From Sipunculus nudus (lineage: Eukaryota > Annelida > Sipuncula > Golfingiida > Sipunculidae), in assembly GCA_026874595.1 (NCBI GenBank), contig CM049317.1, positions 30,918,901 to 30,982,900 of the forward strand: a stretch of DNA of 64,000 nt, read 5' to 3'. Of this stretch, positions 9,932 through 21,962 are shown piece after piece. Both the position numbers and the translations under genes were made by a program. The notes under the pieces are model-generated. The model was not told where the DNA came from. It did no database searches and saw nothing but the letters and a program-made list of their open reading frames with translations. The first letter of the stretch is position 1; the number at the start of each line of letters is the position of its first letter.

Positions 9932-10725
9932 TTATAACAGTCCTTCGACTGGGTTCAAAAGAAAAGGGGAAGTGTCCTCTCTCTTCCATCAAACGACAAG
10001 CAAACGACCGACGTGGTGAACGGGTTTACTGCGAAGTAACAAACATACAACGATTATGGTTTGTTGCCATTACAAAGTTTTGTGACGGAATCTCCTATCT
10101 TTTTCTATTACAATGGAATTTTATATATATCTATTGTGATAGTTAGAATCCAGAGACATTTTAAGAAATACAATATTCAAATGCAAATGGGTTACAAGCA
10201 GTGTTACAGAATGTCATTAGACAAACGCACTATAATACAAAAGTACAGTGGATACTCTTGTGAAGACAAATATGAGGCTTAATAGAGTGTTATAATACGA
10301 GACTGAAGATTATGAAATGAATTACGCCATTGACACACAAACATTGATATTTGTAATGACCTTGTACGAAATTACGAACGCTTATAGTAATGACTATCGT
10401 AGGCAATGAAGGCAATGCTTAGCTGCGAAGTAACAAACATACAACGATTATGGCGTGTTGCCATTACGAAGTTTGGTGACGGAATGGCGCAAAAATGAAG
10501 AATATTGAAGTCGTTTTGGCGGCAGAGTCAGATGTCAGGTGCAGTGTGACGTGTGCATATTAGATAAGTGAACTTAACCCTATAAGGAAATATATGCAAA
10601 TGACTAACTAGTGATGACCCCTGTCGGACATCATAGACACTAAAATGAACTTTAAAGACTATAAATGGGGTGCCCTCTATTGGGCATCACTTACACTATC
10701 GGAGTATACACATGAGCCTGTTACA
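9932..10725 (-). repeat. 5' LTR (right copy)
   Basis: Partner of the left LTR, with the same length and the same internal 62-bp repeat (10030-10091 and 10424-10485). It is followed on the right by tatatatatacatatata. On the element's strand it starts TGTAACAGGC and ends next to the candidate primer binding site. The promoter should lie here; a TTTATAG stretch about 65-70 bases in from the TGT end is a possible TATA element, but this is weak. Confidence 0.94.
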
Positions 10726-10743
10726 TATATATATACATATATA
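10726..10743. repeat. TA-rich right flank of LTR element
   Basis: A short TA-rich run matching the left flank type. It marks the insertion of the LTR element into a TA microsatellite. Confidence 0.8.
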
Positions 10744-11547
10744 CGCTAAATTATTCATGACAGTATAAAAATAATATAATCTGAGACAACATAACCAATT
10801 CTCATCATTTTTACTGTTGCATTAGGTCTTGCCAGATCCGGTAACAGCCGTTCCGTTATATGTAGTTATATACTAACTTAAAGGTGCACAATCACCTACC
10901 TTTTGAAAAAGAATTTATGTAATATCAGGTTTCCTCTGTGTATATATTAATGATCTAAGGGTAATTTTGGTTGTTAAAAGTTCTTATAAGGCCTTCGTAA
11001 AGGCTGCGTGAGCTTGTTTATCAACAACATGTTTGTAAACACAGCAATGTTGACAGACAGGAAAAACATGTAACCTAAGGTAGTAGGTTCCATATATGCG
11101 GAGGTAGAAAGGCCACCTGAAGCAAAACCCCCTATGCAAGGCTGCGGCCTTTCTGACTTGCTGTCTCATTCCCTTGTTGAATTTATTTTGATTATTTTAT
11201 CGGGCCTCCACATATTATAAACACATTGATATTAACAAAAAAAGCAGCCTGTGTGCGGTGATATCCAGGTTTTCTGGCCTATTTTTATAAAACCTCCAAG
11301 GGATAACCTTTAAGTTGATAACGGTCAGATTCCTTTTTTCTATTACTCTCGTCATCAATTATCTAAATGATAAAAAACTTGAACACAGCATCCTCATATC
11401 AACTTGTTAACCCACAAATGAAAACATCAATGTGTGTCAAATGTAGAGAGCTTCCCATGTTCGTTTTAACATACCCATACTTATCAGTGTATCACCCTAT
11501 ATGGATATGCTGAAGAAAATGTGGTGATGTGTTAACATACAATACAA

Positions 11548-11690
11548 GTACAGTGAATCCTCGAAATTTCGACCACCAACGGACATTGATAGTTGTCACA
11601 TCTGAGAGGTGGTCCTCTATGGGACCTTTAAAAATGCTTAAAATTTTAGGTGGTTGCTCAACCGAAATTGGCATAAGACGAGGTTAAAAT
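11548..11690. mobile_element. Pogo/Tigger-like MITE fragment
   Basis: Begins TACAGTGAATCCTCGAAAT followed by CGACCACCAACGGACAT, the terminal type of pogo/Tigger-like elements. Related termini occur at 27266-27459 (both ends), 37782 and, inverted, near 43715. The other end is lost in a TA tract at 11697-11732. Confidence 0.6.
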
Positions 11691-11696
11691 ATATAT

Positions 11697-11697
11697 T

Positions 11698-11732
<35 letters not shown>
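11697..11732. repeat. (TA)n microsatellite
   Basis: TA dinucleotide run with one interruption. Confidence 0.9.
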
Positions 11733-11736
<4 letters not shown>

Positions 11737-11866
11737 ACAAACGAAATAAGAAAATGGTACATAACTGTTTGTTGAACAACCTGAGCGACATATTTATATA
11801 TCATACGAGTTAATTTGTTAATATACTCTCTAATACCATTCCAGCGCCTACCATCAGAAGCACATA

Positions 11867-12000
11867 CAGTCCAACCTGTCTTAATGACCACCTGTGAAAT
11901 ACGGCTATTACGACCACTAGAAATCAGTCCCTTTCGAAATTCCGTTATATTATCTATAGAAAAAACCTGTGAAATACGACCAACTGGCTATCACGGGTAG
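11867..12000. mobile_element. Second pogo-like MITE end
   Basis: Starts ACAGTCCAACCTGTCTTAA followed by tgaccacctgtgaaatacg. The motif recurs internally at 11968-11981 and again near 12647. Part of a decayed non-autonomous DNA transposon; ends not resolved. Confidence 0.5.
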
Positions 12001-12961
12001 TTTTTCCTGACCAAACTGACATATTACTAATAAATTGACCAGCCTAATGCGGGCACTCTTTGTGCTACCCACTGACATGCGCTGACCGGTCGGTTGATTG
12101 ACCATGCGTGAAGTTGCGGTCAATTGCACCGCTCTCTGTTTGTTTATTGGTGTTTACGGAGCACAGACTGGTTTGATTATTGGGCCATGTGCCATTCCTG
12201 GGCATGGAGCCCCAGGCGGGGAACGTGACTGGCTCACACGACCTATTTATCCACATTAACGGAGATCCCCCGAAGTTAATCTTTGATCTGTGCCCCTGTG
12301 ATCTCTTTCAGATTTAGTGTTTAATGCAAACGTTATCATATTTCAAACTTGATTTCATATGATGCACAAGTGTACAATATGTTCATGTGTTATTAATTAA
12401 CAAGAAAATAAAACCTTCTAATCAACTGTGGGCAATTCATTCTATTTATCAACACATCAAATTACACAATAAAAGTACATGTTCATTTGTGTGCAATTAC
12501 AAAATACACGTAACACCAAGATCCTGCTTGCAAATATGTTTTTATTTATAGTCATAAAGATGGTCTAATATGGTCATAAATATGGTCTAATTGTATATTT
12601 CCGTCATACATGTCATCTAGATTTGTCCACTTTCTAAATGTTCAGAACCTGTCAAATACGACCACCTGGATATTATTTTTTGAATATTTAAACTTTTTTG
12701 TTGAGAGAATTAAATGCAAAATTGGGAAAACGGGAGCAGTGAGTTTGGAGTGACAATGCCTCACCAATAATTCAAGTCTGATATGTCGGTTTCCTTGCCC
12801 TCGATTTTCATATGGTAAAGTCAACTATCCAAGCATAGATTACTGCAGAAATGCAGTAAAGTGATATATTGGCCATTTCCCGCCTGTGTCTCAGAATTGT
12901 TAATATTATACCCAAAACCCTGAATGGAAAACTAAATTGACCGATATATATTTAAAAACAC

Positions 12962-12962
<1 letters not shown>

Positions 12963-13003
<41 letters not shown>

Positions 13004-13018
13004 GGGGGGGGGGGGGGG
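12963..13018. repeat. (GA)n plus poly-G tract
   Basis: About 36 bases of GA dinucleotide, then about 18 G. The paralogous block has a GA-rich tract at 28730-28800 in the same relative place. Confidence 0.92.
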
Positions 13019-13359
13019 TCAGACAAACAGCGAGCACGACAGTCAGGCAGACAGAAAGAACAACATATTTTTGCACATGGCTTAAAAGGTTATGTCCTAT
13101 TGGATAAACCCTCTATTCTCAACCTAGCGAGTGTTGTCATGCCGTGTACATCACATGACCGATCGATAATCGTAAAGCCGATGACTCACTACACGATATT
13201 ATTGGATCGCCCGACTTTGTACCGACACGGGTTCATTACCGAGTTGTGACAGACATCCCTAGGAGCCTGATTTTTTTTCGGTGTCGGCGTGAAAAATCGG
13301 CGTCACCAAGAGTCTGGCACTGTCAAAGAAAACGGCTGATTTTTTATAAAGAACACATG

Positions 13360-16090
13360 AAAAGTACATAACAACTGGGATATTGTTAGTGATCCCATGT
13401 AATGAAATAATGTTTATAGTATTCAGGTGCTGGTATAGGTGTTTGCAGCTCGAGAGGGTAAAGATGGGTTTGTATTTAATTTGAAGTAACCGTCTTCTTT
13501 ATAGATTTTTTTTTCAAACTGGTTGTGGTCTGACTGGATACAGTCGAAAAATTAGGAAATAGTTTACACAAAGTCATGGTCATCTAGACATTACCACTTT
13601 GACAGCTAATTATGCCGGTATAAAACATCAATTGGACATTTTATAAAGACAGGACTGTTCGAGCATGGCCAAACACTTCAATACGGCACATAACAGTTGA
13701 ATATGGTTTTTATTAATGCTAATTATACTATTACTTCAGTGCGGTAATGTTTATGCACTGGTACCACGGACGATTTCGAGTGGTAACCGATTGATTGAAA
13801 TAAACCACACCGCTAAGCCATATTTCATATGAATCAAAAGTTAAATATGGAACATCTTTCATGGATAATTCAATGGGACCATAGGAATTTATTTTTCTAT
13901 CAGTACAACAAATGTTGACAAACAGACAGTTCCAAATTACATATGTTTATATTTCCTGTGATATCTCACGCATTGGGCATTCACACACATTGTAACTGTA
14001 TGATTTATTTGATTGACCAAGATACTTCCGCACGGCTGCCAAAAGGCCTCTAAGTTTAGAGCACTGATCCATGTCATGCTAATCACATAGCTATCTGCTT
14101 CACACTAGCTGCCTACATTTCGATAACATATTTGATTCATGGAACCACAAAGGACGCTTAACTAAATAATGTTTATCTCAATTAGCAGCAGAAGAGAAAT
14201 GCCGTTGCAAATTTTCATTGTTAAATCTTGCTGCTCATTATTTATTATAATTAAGAATAAGCAATTTATTTATCATTTTATTATTTCATATAATGACCAA
14301 ATTTATCAAAACATTACAGAGGGAAACCATATCACAGTAACATTTACGTATTATTTACTTGTACGCCAGTAAACTATATTTCCAGTTCACCTTGAATCGG
14401 TTGTACTATTTATATCTATACACCCAAGCATAACTATTTTATAAAAATAAAATCTGTTACATGCTACTATTAGCCCTTCTGACGTGACGTTACCGTATAA
14501 CTATCGTATATAATCCTCGGAATGAACATATAGCAGAACTTGATAGAGATTGTTCAGATGAACTAAGTATATAATATGACCACATAAAATTGGTATATTT
14601 CTAAATGGCTTTTTTAAAACAAATAATTGTATTTACTCTCCTACTTTCTTATATCATAATGTTTTGTTAAGTATATTTAATTATGTTTTTAAATGTTTGC
14701 ATTTTAAATTCAACAAAGCTACATGTGCACCTTATATTTGATATGCATTGTGGAGAGAACTTCCTTATCTGTTTTTCTCTGAAAAACCCCAAGTCAATGC
14801 TCAAATATTATGGATATTATATTTCAACCAATGTGCAAGGTTACTATCCAAAACCATCTGTAAAGACCATGTACTACCCACCAAGCATTGTTTGTGTGTA
14901 TAATGGTGACATTTGGCTCAATTCTTGAATGTATGTCATCAGATGCACTCAGACATAGTCTTATGGCAAAGTAATTTTTTTTATCTTGACCCTCATTCAT
15001 GGTAATAAATTTAATTAAAATATGAAACAATCGTGCTGTTAAAATAATGAAAACACATGGAGGTAAATGCTTCCATTTTTAATTGCTAACTAATCTATTT
15101 CTTATTCTAAGTTTAAATAAAATGTAAAAGTCCATTCGATGTGGGACTGCGTGACATTAGGTTGTACATACTTTTGTCATTTTATAGTCTGGTTTCACCA
15201 AGTCAGGGTTTCTACCGCACCGATGGGTTATCGGTATGTATTCCCACGATGACCAATCAGCCCAATTTGTTTCCCAGTGAAACGAGGCAGAACCTCTCCA
15301 TTAAGCATAAGGTAGAGGCACTCCTCTTTTCTAATCAGAATGTAAGTACTGAGCCTAGAGATGTGGGACCTACAGTTTGACAGGATCAAGATATTTGTGG
15401 CGCTATACCGAGCTAACCCAAAATCCCACCAGCCTCTTATTCCTTGAATTCCTACAAAGTATAACATGGCGTGAAAAACACGGATTGATATATCTTATTT
15501 ATCCTTGAAATCATACGGTATCTGATCAATAAACATTTTAAAGTCCGAACAGAAAACACATTGTATCAACATTGACAATAGCGGGTGCTTCTTTCTAGAA
15601 CGGGAAGAAGATTCTCAACACACTCCTCATGTGTATTCTGCTAGACTAATATATCCAAATAACATTAAAGACAACATTTGCTCTATAACAGGGTTGTCCA
15701 TATTTAGGTAAAGGTTCTTTCTGCAAAGGTTTATTAACGACCACCTAAACACATATATTACTGAAGATCCTAACGCTTGCTGAATATGAGCTTTAAAAGC
15801 CTTAACCGATTAAATGTAATATACATATACATATATATGTGTGTGTGTATGTCTGCCTGTGTCTATGTGAATGTAACAATCGTCAGAATAAAAGAAATCG
15901 AGATCTAGCAGCAGCACACATGACGTCTCAGTCTTAACCATAGTCCTGCATAGAGGCGGCTGCGGATAACTCTTCTCCAGGGAAAACCAGAGACCTCGAG
16001 GGCTTCAGTGCAGAAAACGAATCGCCTTTCTCGTTCGTAAACTTTCATAAAGATATTTGTCTTCCGAAGGTTTAATATCTGACAGTGAGA
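13360..16090. repeat. Segmental duplicate A, copy 1
   Basis: Aligns in direct orientation with 56070-60015. Landmarks in both copies: ggacattttataaagacagg, the cacactagctg.ctacat stretch near 14105 and 56780, gtttcc.agtgaaacgagg, aacccaaaatcccaccagcc, and ggcttcagtgc. Copy 2 holds extra segments at 57640-58615 and 59545-59820. Open frames inside are not conserved in register between copies, so coding is doubtful, with the possible exception of a minus-strand stretch around 15330-15440. Confidence 0.85.
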
Positions 16091-16616
16091 AAGTACGTGG
16101 GAATGCTCTCTGTGGCTATATAAAGATGGCTGTACGTGGATTAAAAATATTTGGTATCCATACTCAACTTAATTCAAGATTTTGCCAACAGTGAGACGTA
16201 GCTGTATTATAAATTTTCATTCAGTATGTATCAATAATAGTTTTTCATATATGCATTATTTCTTTTTTTTAAAAGACACCTGAATAGCATTTTGTATTGG
16301 GAAATTATTTGAAATTTACTTCAAGTATGGACCACTTCTATGTACAGATGGAAGTACGTGGTTTACCATTAGCAATTTGCCAAGATTTGCCAGTGCCTGG
16401 ATGTTGGCCATTCGTCAAGATTATGTAAGCTCTATAAATAGCTTTGGCACAGTGCAAGGATTGGAAGAGGCCTATGTGCTGAAGTCTGATTACTCTAATA
16501 GCTTGGTGTGGTGTTTTCATGGTAAGTTCATTGTATTATTTTAAAAAGTTAATGCAAGTCTGTTTATTTGAAAGTTATTTCAAGTAGTGACCTTGAAATT
16601 TGAAATTTCTGAAATC

Positions 16617-17560
16617 CGGTATGTCCCTCTATCTTGAACATTTTACTCGCAAACCAGAGAGGTGGTGCCACCTACCTTTGTTTTTGAAAAATAAGTAAAT
16701 GCCCTTTTCTTAGGAGTGATTAGCAGTATTACCCTGAAATTGTGCATATCCATAGATCTTGGACTCCTCCCTCATGTACGCAAGACTGGTGGCGCCATCT
16801 GCAATCGTTTTCCCGTAGAGTTCATCCGTACATGTGCTTTGGGTAAAAATTGCTTATATCTTTGGAGTGGGACAAGACATTGGTTTGTAATTTGGTATGT
16901 TCATCAATCTGGGAAAGTTATTTCCTAAACCGGACAGGTTACGCCACTTACATTTCCGTTTTCGTAGATTAAATTAATGCCCGTTTCTCAGAAATGATTT
17001 GCATTATTGGCCTGAAACTGTGCAAATCCCTAAATCTTGGACTCCGCCCTCATGTACTCAAGACTGGTGGCTCCATCTGCAATTGTTTTCCTGTGGCGTC
17101 TATTTGTACGTTTGCTTTAGGTGAAATTGCTCATGTCTCACGAGTGGGTCAAGGTATTGTTCTGATTTTTGGCATGTTCATCAATCTTGGAAAGTTTTCT
17201 CGTACACTAGACAGGTGGCGCCACTTACCTTTCGGTTTTTTTAAATAAATTAATGCCCTTGTTTCAGAGTGATTTGCAGTATTGGCCTCAGATAGTGTAA
17301 CCTACAATCATGTGTACGTTGCAAACACCCGTCTCATTCCATTTTCCCTTACCACTCAATTCATGCCTCACTTCACCTGTACTACTTTGATTTCGGCGGA
17401 TACACGTAGTCGCTTTTGACTCGCTGTATTTAGATGTTTCATGCCTCTGCGCAAATAGCCGAAGAGTGGCGAGAAGCCTGAAATTGATTATGTCCGTACA
17501 TCTTTAATGGCTTTCTCGCACACAAGACTGGTGGTGCCACTTACATTCATTTTGGTGTTG
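16617..17560. repeat. 278-bp tandem repeat
   Basis: About 2.4 clear units with starts near 16617, 16894 and 17172, plus a degenerate extra piece near 17510. Landmarks repeat at 276-278 spacing: ggtggtgccacctacc (16661), ggttacgccacttac (16937), ggtggcgccacttacc (17214), and the ORF starts at 16716 and 16994. Because 278 is not a multiple of three, the similar frames (LGL.PHV.KTGG.ICN) are a by-product of the repeat. A half-unit motif (caagactggtggcgccat) suggests an older dimer. Confidence 0.88.
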
Positions 17561-19620
17561 TGTGCACCGATGTCGGTATTTTAGCAGTGACGTTTGTGTA
17601 ATTGATGCATGCACTCAGGTTCAAAATGTTCAGTGGTTGCATTGTACATATACATGTCCCACATGTACTTGAAGTGTGACGGTCCAGCATGGAAGCATTA
17701 TACCTGATGTATATCCCATTGCACATGTTCGCATTAGGCCTTTAGGCCTTGTTATATAATGTACATGCATATAACAGTCACTTAGAATAGATACTGATGC
17801 ATATACAAACATGTGATCATGAGAGGCTCCTGCATCTTTCATGTTGTCCATGAAACAACACAAGCAACTCCAAATCTGTGTATTGTGTACATTTTCAAAT
17901 AGTGATATACGATGAGATAATTATTGCCTCATTTCCATTCGCTTATTTTTATACAAGTATTCTCATAATCAATTTCATATGAGCGTCGTGACCAACAGAT
18001 CCAGATTTAATGATCGATTGCAAATTACATGAATGCGCAGCTGGGACTGTCCCATGCCCCTTTGACAATAAAAAAAAACGCATTCAGTACTTTGTTTTGA
18101 GCTATTGGATTTTTCAAACTCAGAATGGGCCAATCACAGTGGAATTTAGTAAACGTGTATATTAATACGCTACTATGGCTAAAGGTGTTTTATTTATTCT
18201 TATATATGATACGAATTTATAACTGAACATTACTGTTCACAGGCCTGTTATTTTTTAGTCTTAAAATAACCATAAAATGTTGGATAAAAATGAAAGAGAT
18301 AATTAGTGGACCCTCAGTTTTTCACCAACGTTGAAGTTATCCAGGATCAAATTTTAATGCAAATTTGAAGGTAATGCATACACTAATTATTGAGATACTC
18401 GATACTCGATATTTAACACAAAATGAACCAATAACAGAAGCATGTATCAACCGTACACAACATTTCTGGAGAACTGAGGGGGGCCAGTTCGATTGCATAC
18501 AGACAAAGTTAAAGGCGTAAAGGAGGAGTATCGTTCATTTTTATGATAAAATGCAAAATAAATGACTGCACATCTAAAACAGTCACATGAATGCAGTGTG
18601 TGAGATTCAAGTAACGTTCACACGTGCATAAAAAGTTACAAAATAACTGACACTTATCATTTCAATCCAGGAATAAAGCTCTTCAAAATCAATGTGTTTA
18701 TATCACCTTTCCTCTCAATAAATGCACAGTTATTTGGAAGTTTGACCTTCTGTATGAAATATTTCTTAAAATGGATAAATTAACTGGCTAGCTGTTACAT
18801 TTGTTTTACTGATTTTGAGCAGGATTACTTTTATATTTGGACAAATTATTTTACTGGACAATTAAAAAATCTGGCGAATGAAAGACATTCAATTCATTGT
18901 CCCCAGTGACAAGGCTTGGCCGAGGGAAAGTAACGGGTAAAAAAAATATCTTGCGCACAAAATGACACTTTCCATATGAGTAAAAACTTATATGTAAAAT
19001 GTTTTTAAATTAAAAAGAAATATAAATGGGCATTTCTTATTTTTGAGGCAAATGAACGATAGAAATTTAATAAAATTGTTCTCTGTTCCTAAATTGTCCC
19101 ACATCATTAATGTACAGTTGAATAACTTTTTATATATTACCGCAATTCTGAAAAAAACATTTAAATAAAACATAGTTTTTGGTCATTATACATTTATTAT
19201 CTGTTAATGGTGAAAGTACATTCTAAGTATGTAATATCAGACTGACATTTATTGACATCCGCGAAACTCAAATCTACAACATGAAAAGCGGATCCAGGAA
19301 AGGGGTCAACCGTCAGTTTTTCCGGAACATTCGAAAGCCAGCAACCTGAAAGTAGGCTTCAGGGGTTTATGTGTGCCACCAACCGATAGATTTCCCTGGA
19401 GAATAAAATCTACAGATCACATATATGCGACATTGCCGATTCGAGTCAAATATTATATTTGGTCAACTGATTTGTGGCATTTTTCATCACTATTTCATCT
19501 ACAAACCCAGCTTTCTTTGGACGTTAAGAGTCATAGTAACGAAAAAGAAACCCTCATTTATACGTTTTATGAACCCAGCAATAGTTCGACTGTAACAAAA
19601 TGACCGACATTTCTTCAAAG

Positions 19621-19671
<51 letters not shown>

Positions 19672-20299
19672 ATAATTAGGTCTCTCATGACCTCTGCGGC
19701 GTTATTGTATGCCGCTTCACACAAGGAGATTAGTTACAAGAGAGATATCTTAATATTTGCTTTAATTTTAATGATTTTGTTTTTACCTAGAGATGTCGAA
19801 ATATGGTCGCACCGTTCATAGAAAGAAGCAGTTGCGGATCCAGAAGTTTACTGCAGCTTGGACTCAACTGCCTGAATGCACTGATCTTTATACAAAAGGA
19901 GCATCGAATGGTTAATACAAAAATAACAAGGTTATATTTTCAGTCTGCTTTGTGACCTAAATTAGTGTCATTTATGAAGGAAATTCTGCAATAAATGGGC
20001 ATTTGAATTTCAAATAAACTGAAAGTCTTAAATCAATGAATACAGATAACTTTGATTAAACTCACTAAAACTGCTACATTGAAAGATCTGTAAAACACAC
20101 TTTACCAGGTAACTCCTACTTTTATGATTTAACAATGGATATGTGTGAGAAATATTGACAACAAACACAAGTTTTCATCATATTCGAGGTACACTAAATA
20201 TTTATACATTTGACAAACATTATTTAAAGACTTCAATATTTTATATTCTTAAAGCATAGCGGCAGGGAAAGTTGCTGTTGTATATAATGAGAAAAAGAA
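17561..20299. other. No gene seen; scattered repeat traces
   Basis: AT-rich sequence with a TA tract at 19617-19678 and two gcggatccag motifs (near 19289 and 19837) like the end of the GGATCC MITE at 28206. Short frames are unremarkable. Confidence 0.55.
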
Positions 20300-21640
20300 G
20301 ATTCAACAATAGAAAAGCTTATAAATGCATTCATATGGAAAAAATCAACACCAAAAATCAAATATAATGTCATGATAAAAACAATGAGCGAAGGAGGTAT
20401 AAAATTACCATACATTGAAACACAAGACAAGGCATTAAAACTTAACTGGGTAAAAAAAATTGTTAACGGTTAAATGCCTTTTATAGAAAATTTTATAAAT
20501 CTATATCTTGGAAATAATAACATGAATGTAAAAGATCTATTTCTGAGTCGCTGTAGCCTCACACTCCCACCCAGCAGCCCACCTTTCCATAGGACCATTT
20601 TATTTGCTGTAGAAGATTTCACATCGAGATTCCTGCCAACAAACATTGAGGACGTAAGACAGGAAATAATATGGCACAATCCATTTAGCAATATTCTCAA
20701 GAAAAGTATATTCTACAATCACTGGTAATAATATGGTATAAAAAGGATCAAAGACATTGTCAATGACAAAGGATATTTCTTGAACACCTCGGACTTGAAA
20801 CAGAGGTATTTTTTAAATACAAACTTTCTCGAAGTGTATAGTTTGACTAAACCAATTCCAAAACAATGGAAAACATTTTTAATCCAAGAAAAGACAAATT
20901 TAGAAATTTGCACATCAATCAAAACGTCGGGCGAGGTGTCATCTGAAACTAGTTCTGTTTTACAGAGTAAATGTAAATTCCTTTATAACACACTAATAAA
21001 AATAAAATATCAAGAACCAACTGCTCTTTCATATTGGCGAAATATGTATGATATATCTAATGAACAATTCAGTTTATATATAAATTACCCCAACAGATAC
21101 CTGTATTCCAAAAAATCCCAGGATTTTCATTTCAAGTTCCTCCACCGAATGATTCCATTTAGAGAGAAATTATACAAAATGAAACTAGTCGATAGTCCTG
21201 ACTGTGAATATTGTAATAAAAGTATTGATTCTCTGGAGCACAGGTTCTTTTTCTGTTGATATACATTACGGTTTTCGTATGAATTTAATAACTTTTGGTA
21301 CGGCTTTCGTGAGAGTCGGATCTCGATAACAATTAGACAAGTGATTTTCGGTGAGCATGAAAATATGTAAGGAAGGAATCGGGAGCTTTTCAATTACAAT
21401 TGTATTTGATTATACAAGGAAAACTTTGTTTACATCGACAAAAATGTTTATTGCGGAAATGTCTTTTCCGAAATTTTTAAACATACAATAATAGATTAAG
21501 AAAACAAAATATCCGTAATGAGGCGAAGAGGTGAGGGAAATACATACATTGATCGGTGGAAGTGGTTGCATGATACTATAAAAGAATTGTACATTTGAGA
21601 CACAATTTTTTGTATAATCCTTGTTGTGTTACTTATCACA
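20300..21640 (+). pseudogene. Tx1/L1-like LINE, ORF2 C-terminal region
   Basis: A single reading frame runs through the whole piece, interrupted only by stops (TAA at 20471-20473, TAATAA at 20726-20731, TGA at 21257-21259 and a few later). Landmarks in order: LINAFIWKKSTPKIKYN, GGIKLPYIETQDKALKLNW, EIIWHNP, then SQDFHFKFLHRMIPFREKLY, then the Cys-rich box CEYCNKSIDSLEHRFFFC, then FWYGFRESRISITIRQVIFG. This is the order found after the RT in L1/Tx1-clade elements (the W..N box region and the C..C..H..C knuckle). The RT domain itself is missing, so this is a 5'-truncated copy. It is a different family from the LINE at 38082-41149. Confidence 0.85.
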
Positions 21641-21962
21641 TATTACATATTTTGTAGATCATGGCGCCAGGAGATAATCTAAATAAGAAGGCATAGTTAT
21701 ACTGATATGGGATTTTGTTCTTATTGGATAAACATACCCTTTTTTACGGTTCTGACATGGATATGTGTGGTTTATGTTATTTTCAAGTGCAACACCTAAA
21801 GAGCGCCTTTCGTTAACTAATTTCATGATCACTTCAGATCAGTTGTTTATTTTTGTGGCTTTACGTCACGTTTTTTCTTCTTCTTGGTGTCGATGATGAA
21901 AAAGAATAGAAATAATAAAGGCACCTATTGTCTGAGACACAAGAAAAAAAATAAAAAAAAGA
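21641..21962 (+). mobile_element. Probable 3' UTR and A-rich tail of the Tx1-like LINE
   Basis: Non-coding stretch following the ORF2 remnant and ending in gaataataaaggc plus an A-rich run. No target-site duplication was identified. Confidence 0.45.

Larger units (their letters stand above)
1757..10725 (-). mobile_element. Ty3/gypsy LTR retrotransposon, structurally complete, inactivated
   Basis: Two direct repeats of about 794 bp (1757-2550 and 9932-10725) bracket a coding region read on the minus strand in the order Gag, protease, RT, RNase H, integrase. That order defines the Ty3/gypsy group. A candidate primer binding site abuts the right (5') LTR and a polypurine tract abuts the left (3') LTR. 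The LTRs differ at roughly 25 sites by eye, about 3 percent. I count at least three in-frame stops, three or more frameshifts and three damaged key residues in the internal region. No envelope-like frame lies between integrase and the 3' LTR. Confidence 0.95.
10790..13360. repeat. Decayed dispersed block, copy 1
   Basis: Parts align by eye with 26960-28990, with 37330-38070 plus 41160-41890, and inverted with 43620-43900. Shared landmarks include tattactc.cgtcatcaatt, a pogo-like MITE end, and the stretch cccgcctgtgtctcagaa (near 12878, 27893 and 37938). It lacks the roughly 700 bases found at 27990-28720. No coding function is seen. Confidence 0.75.

Noticed and set aside
16716-17248. Two similar frames that look like a tandem protein repeat
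   Set aside because: The DNA repeat is 278 bp, not a multiple of three, so similarity comes from the nucleotide repeat.
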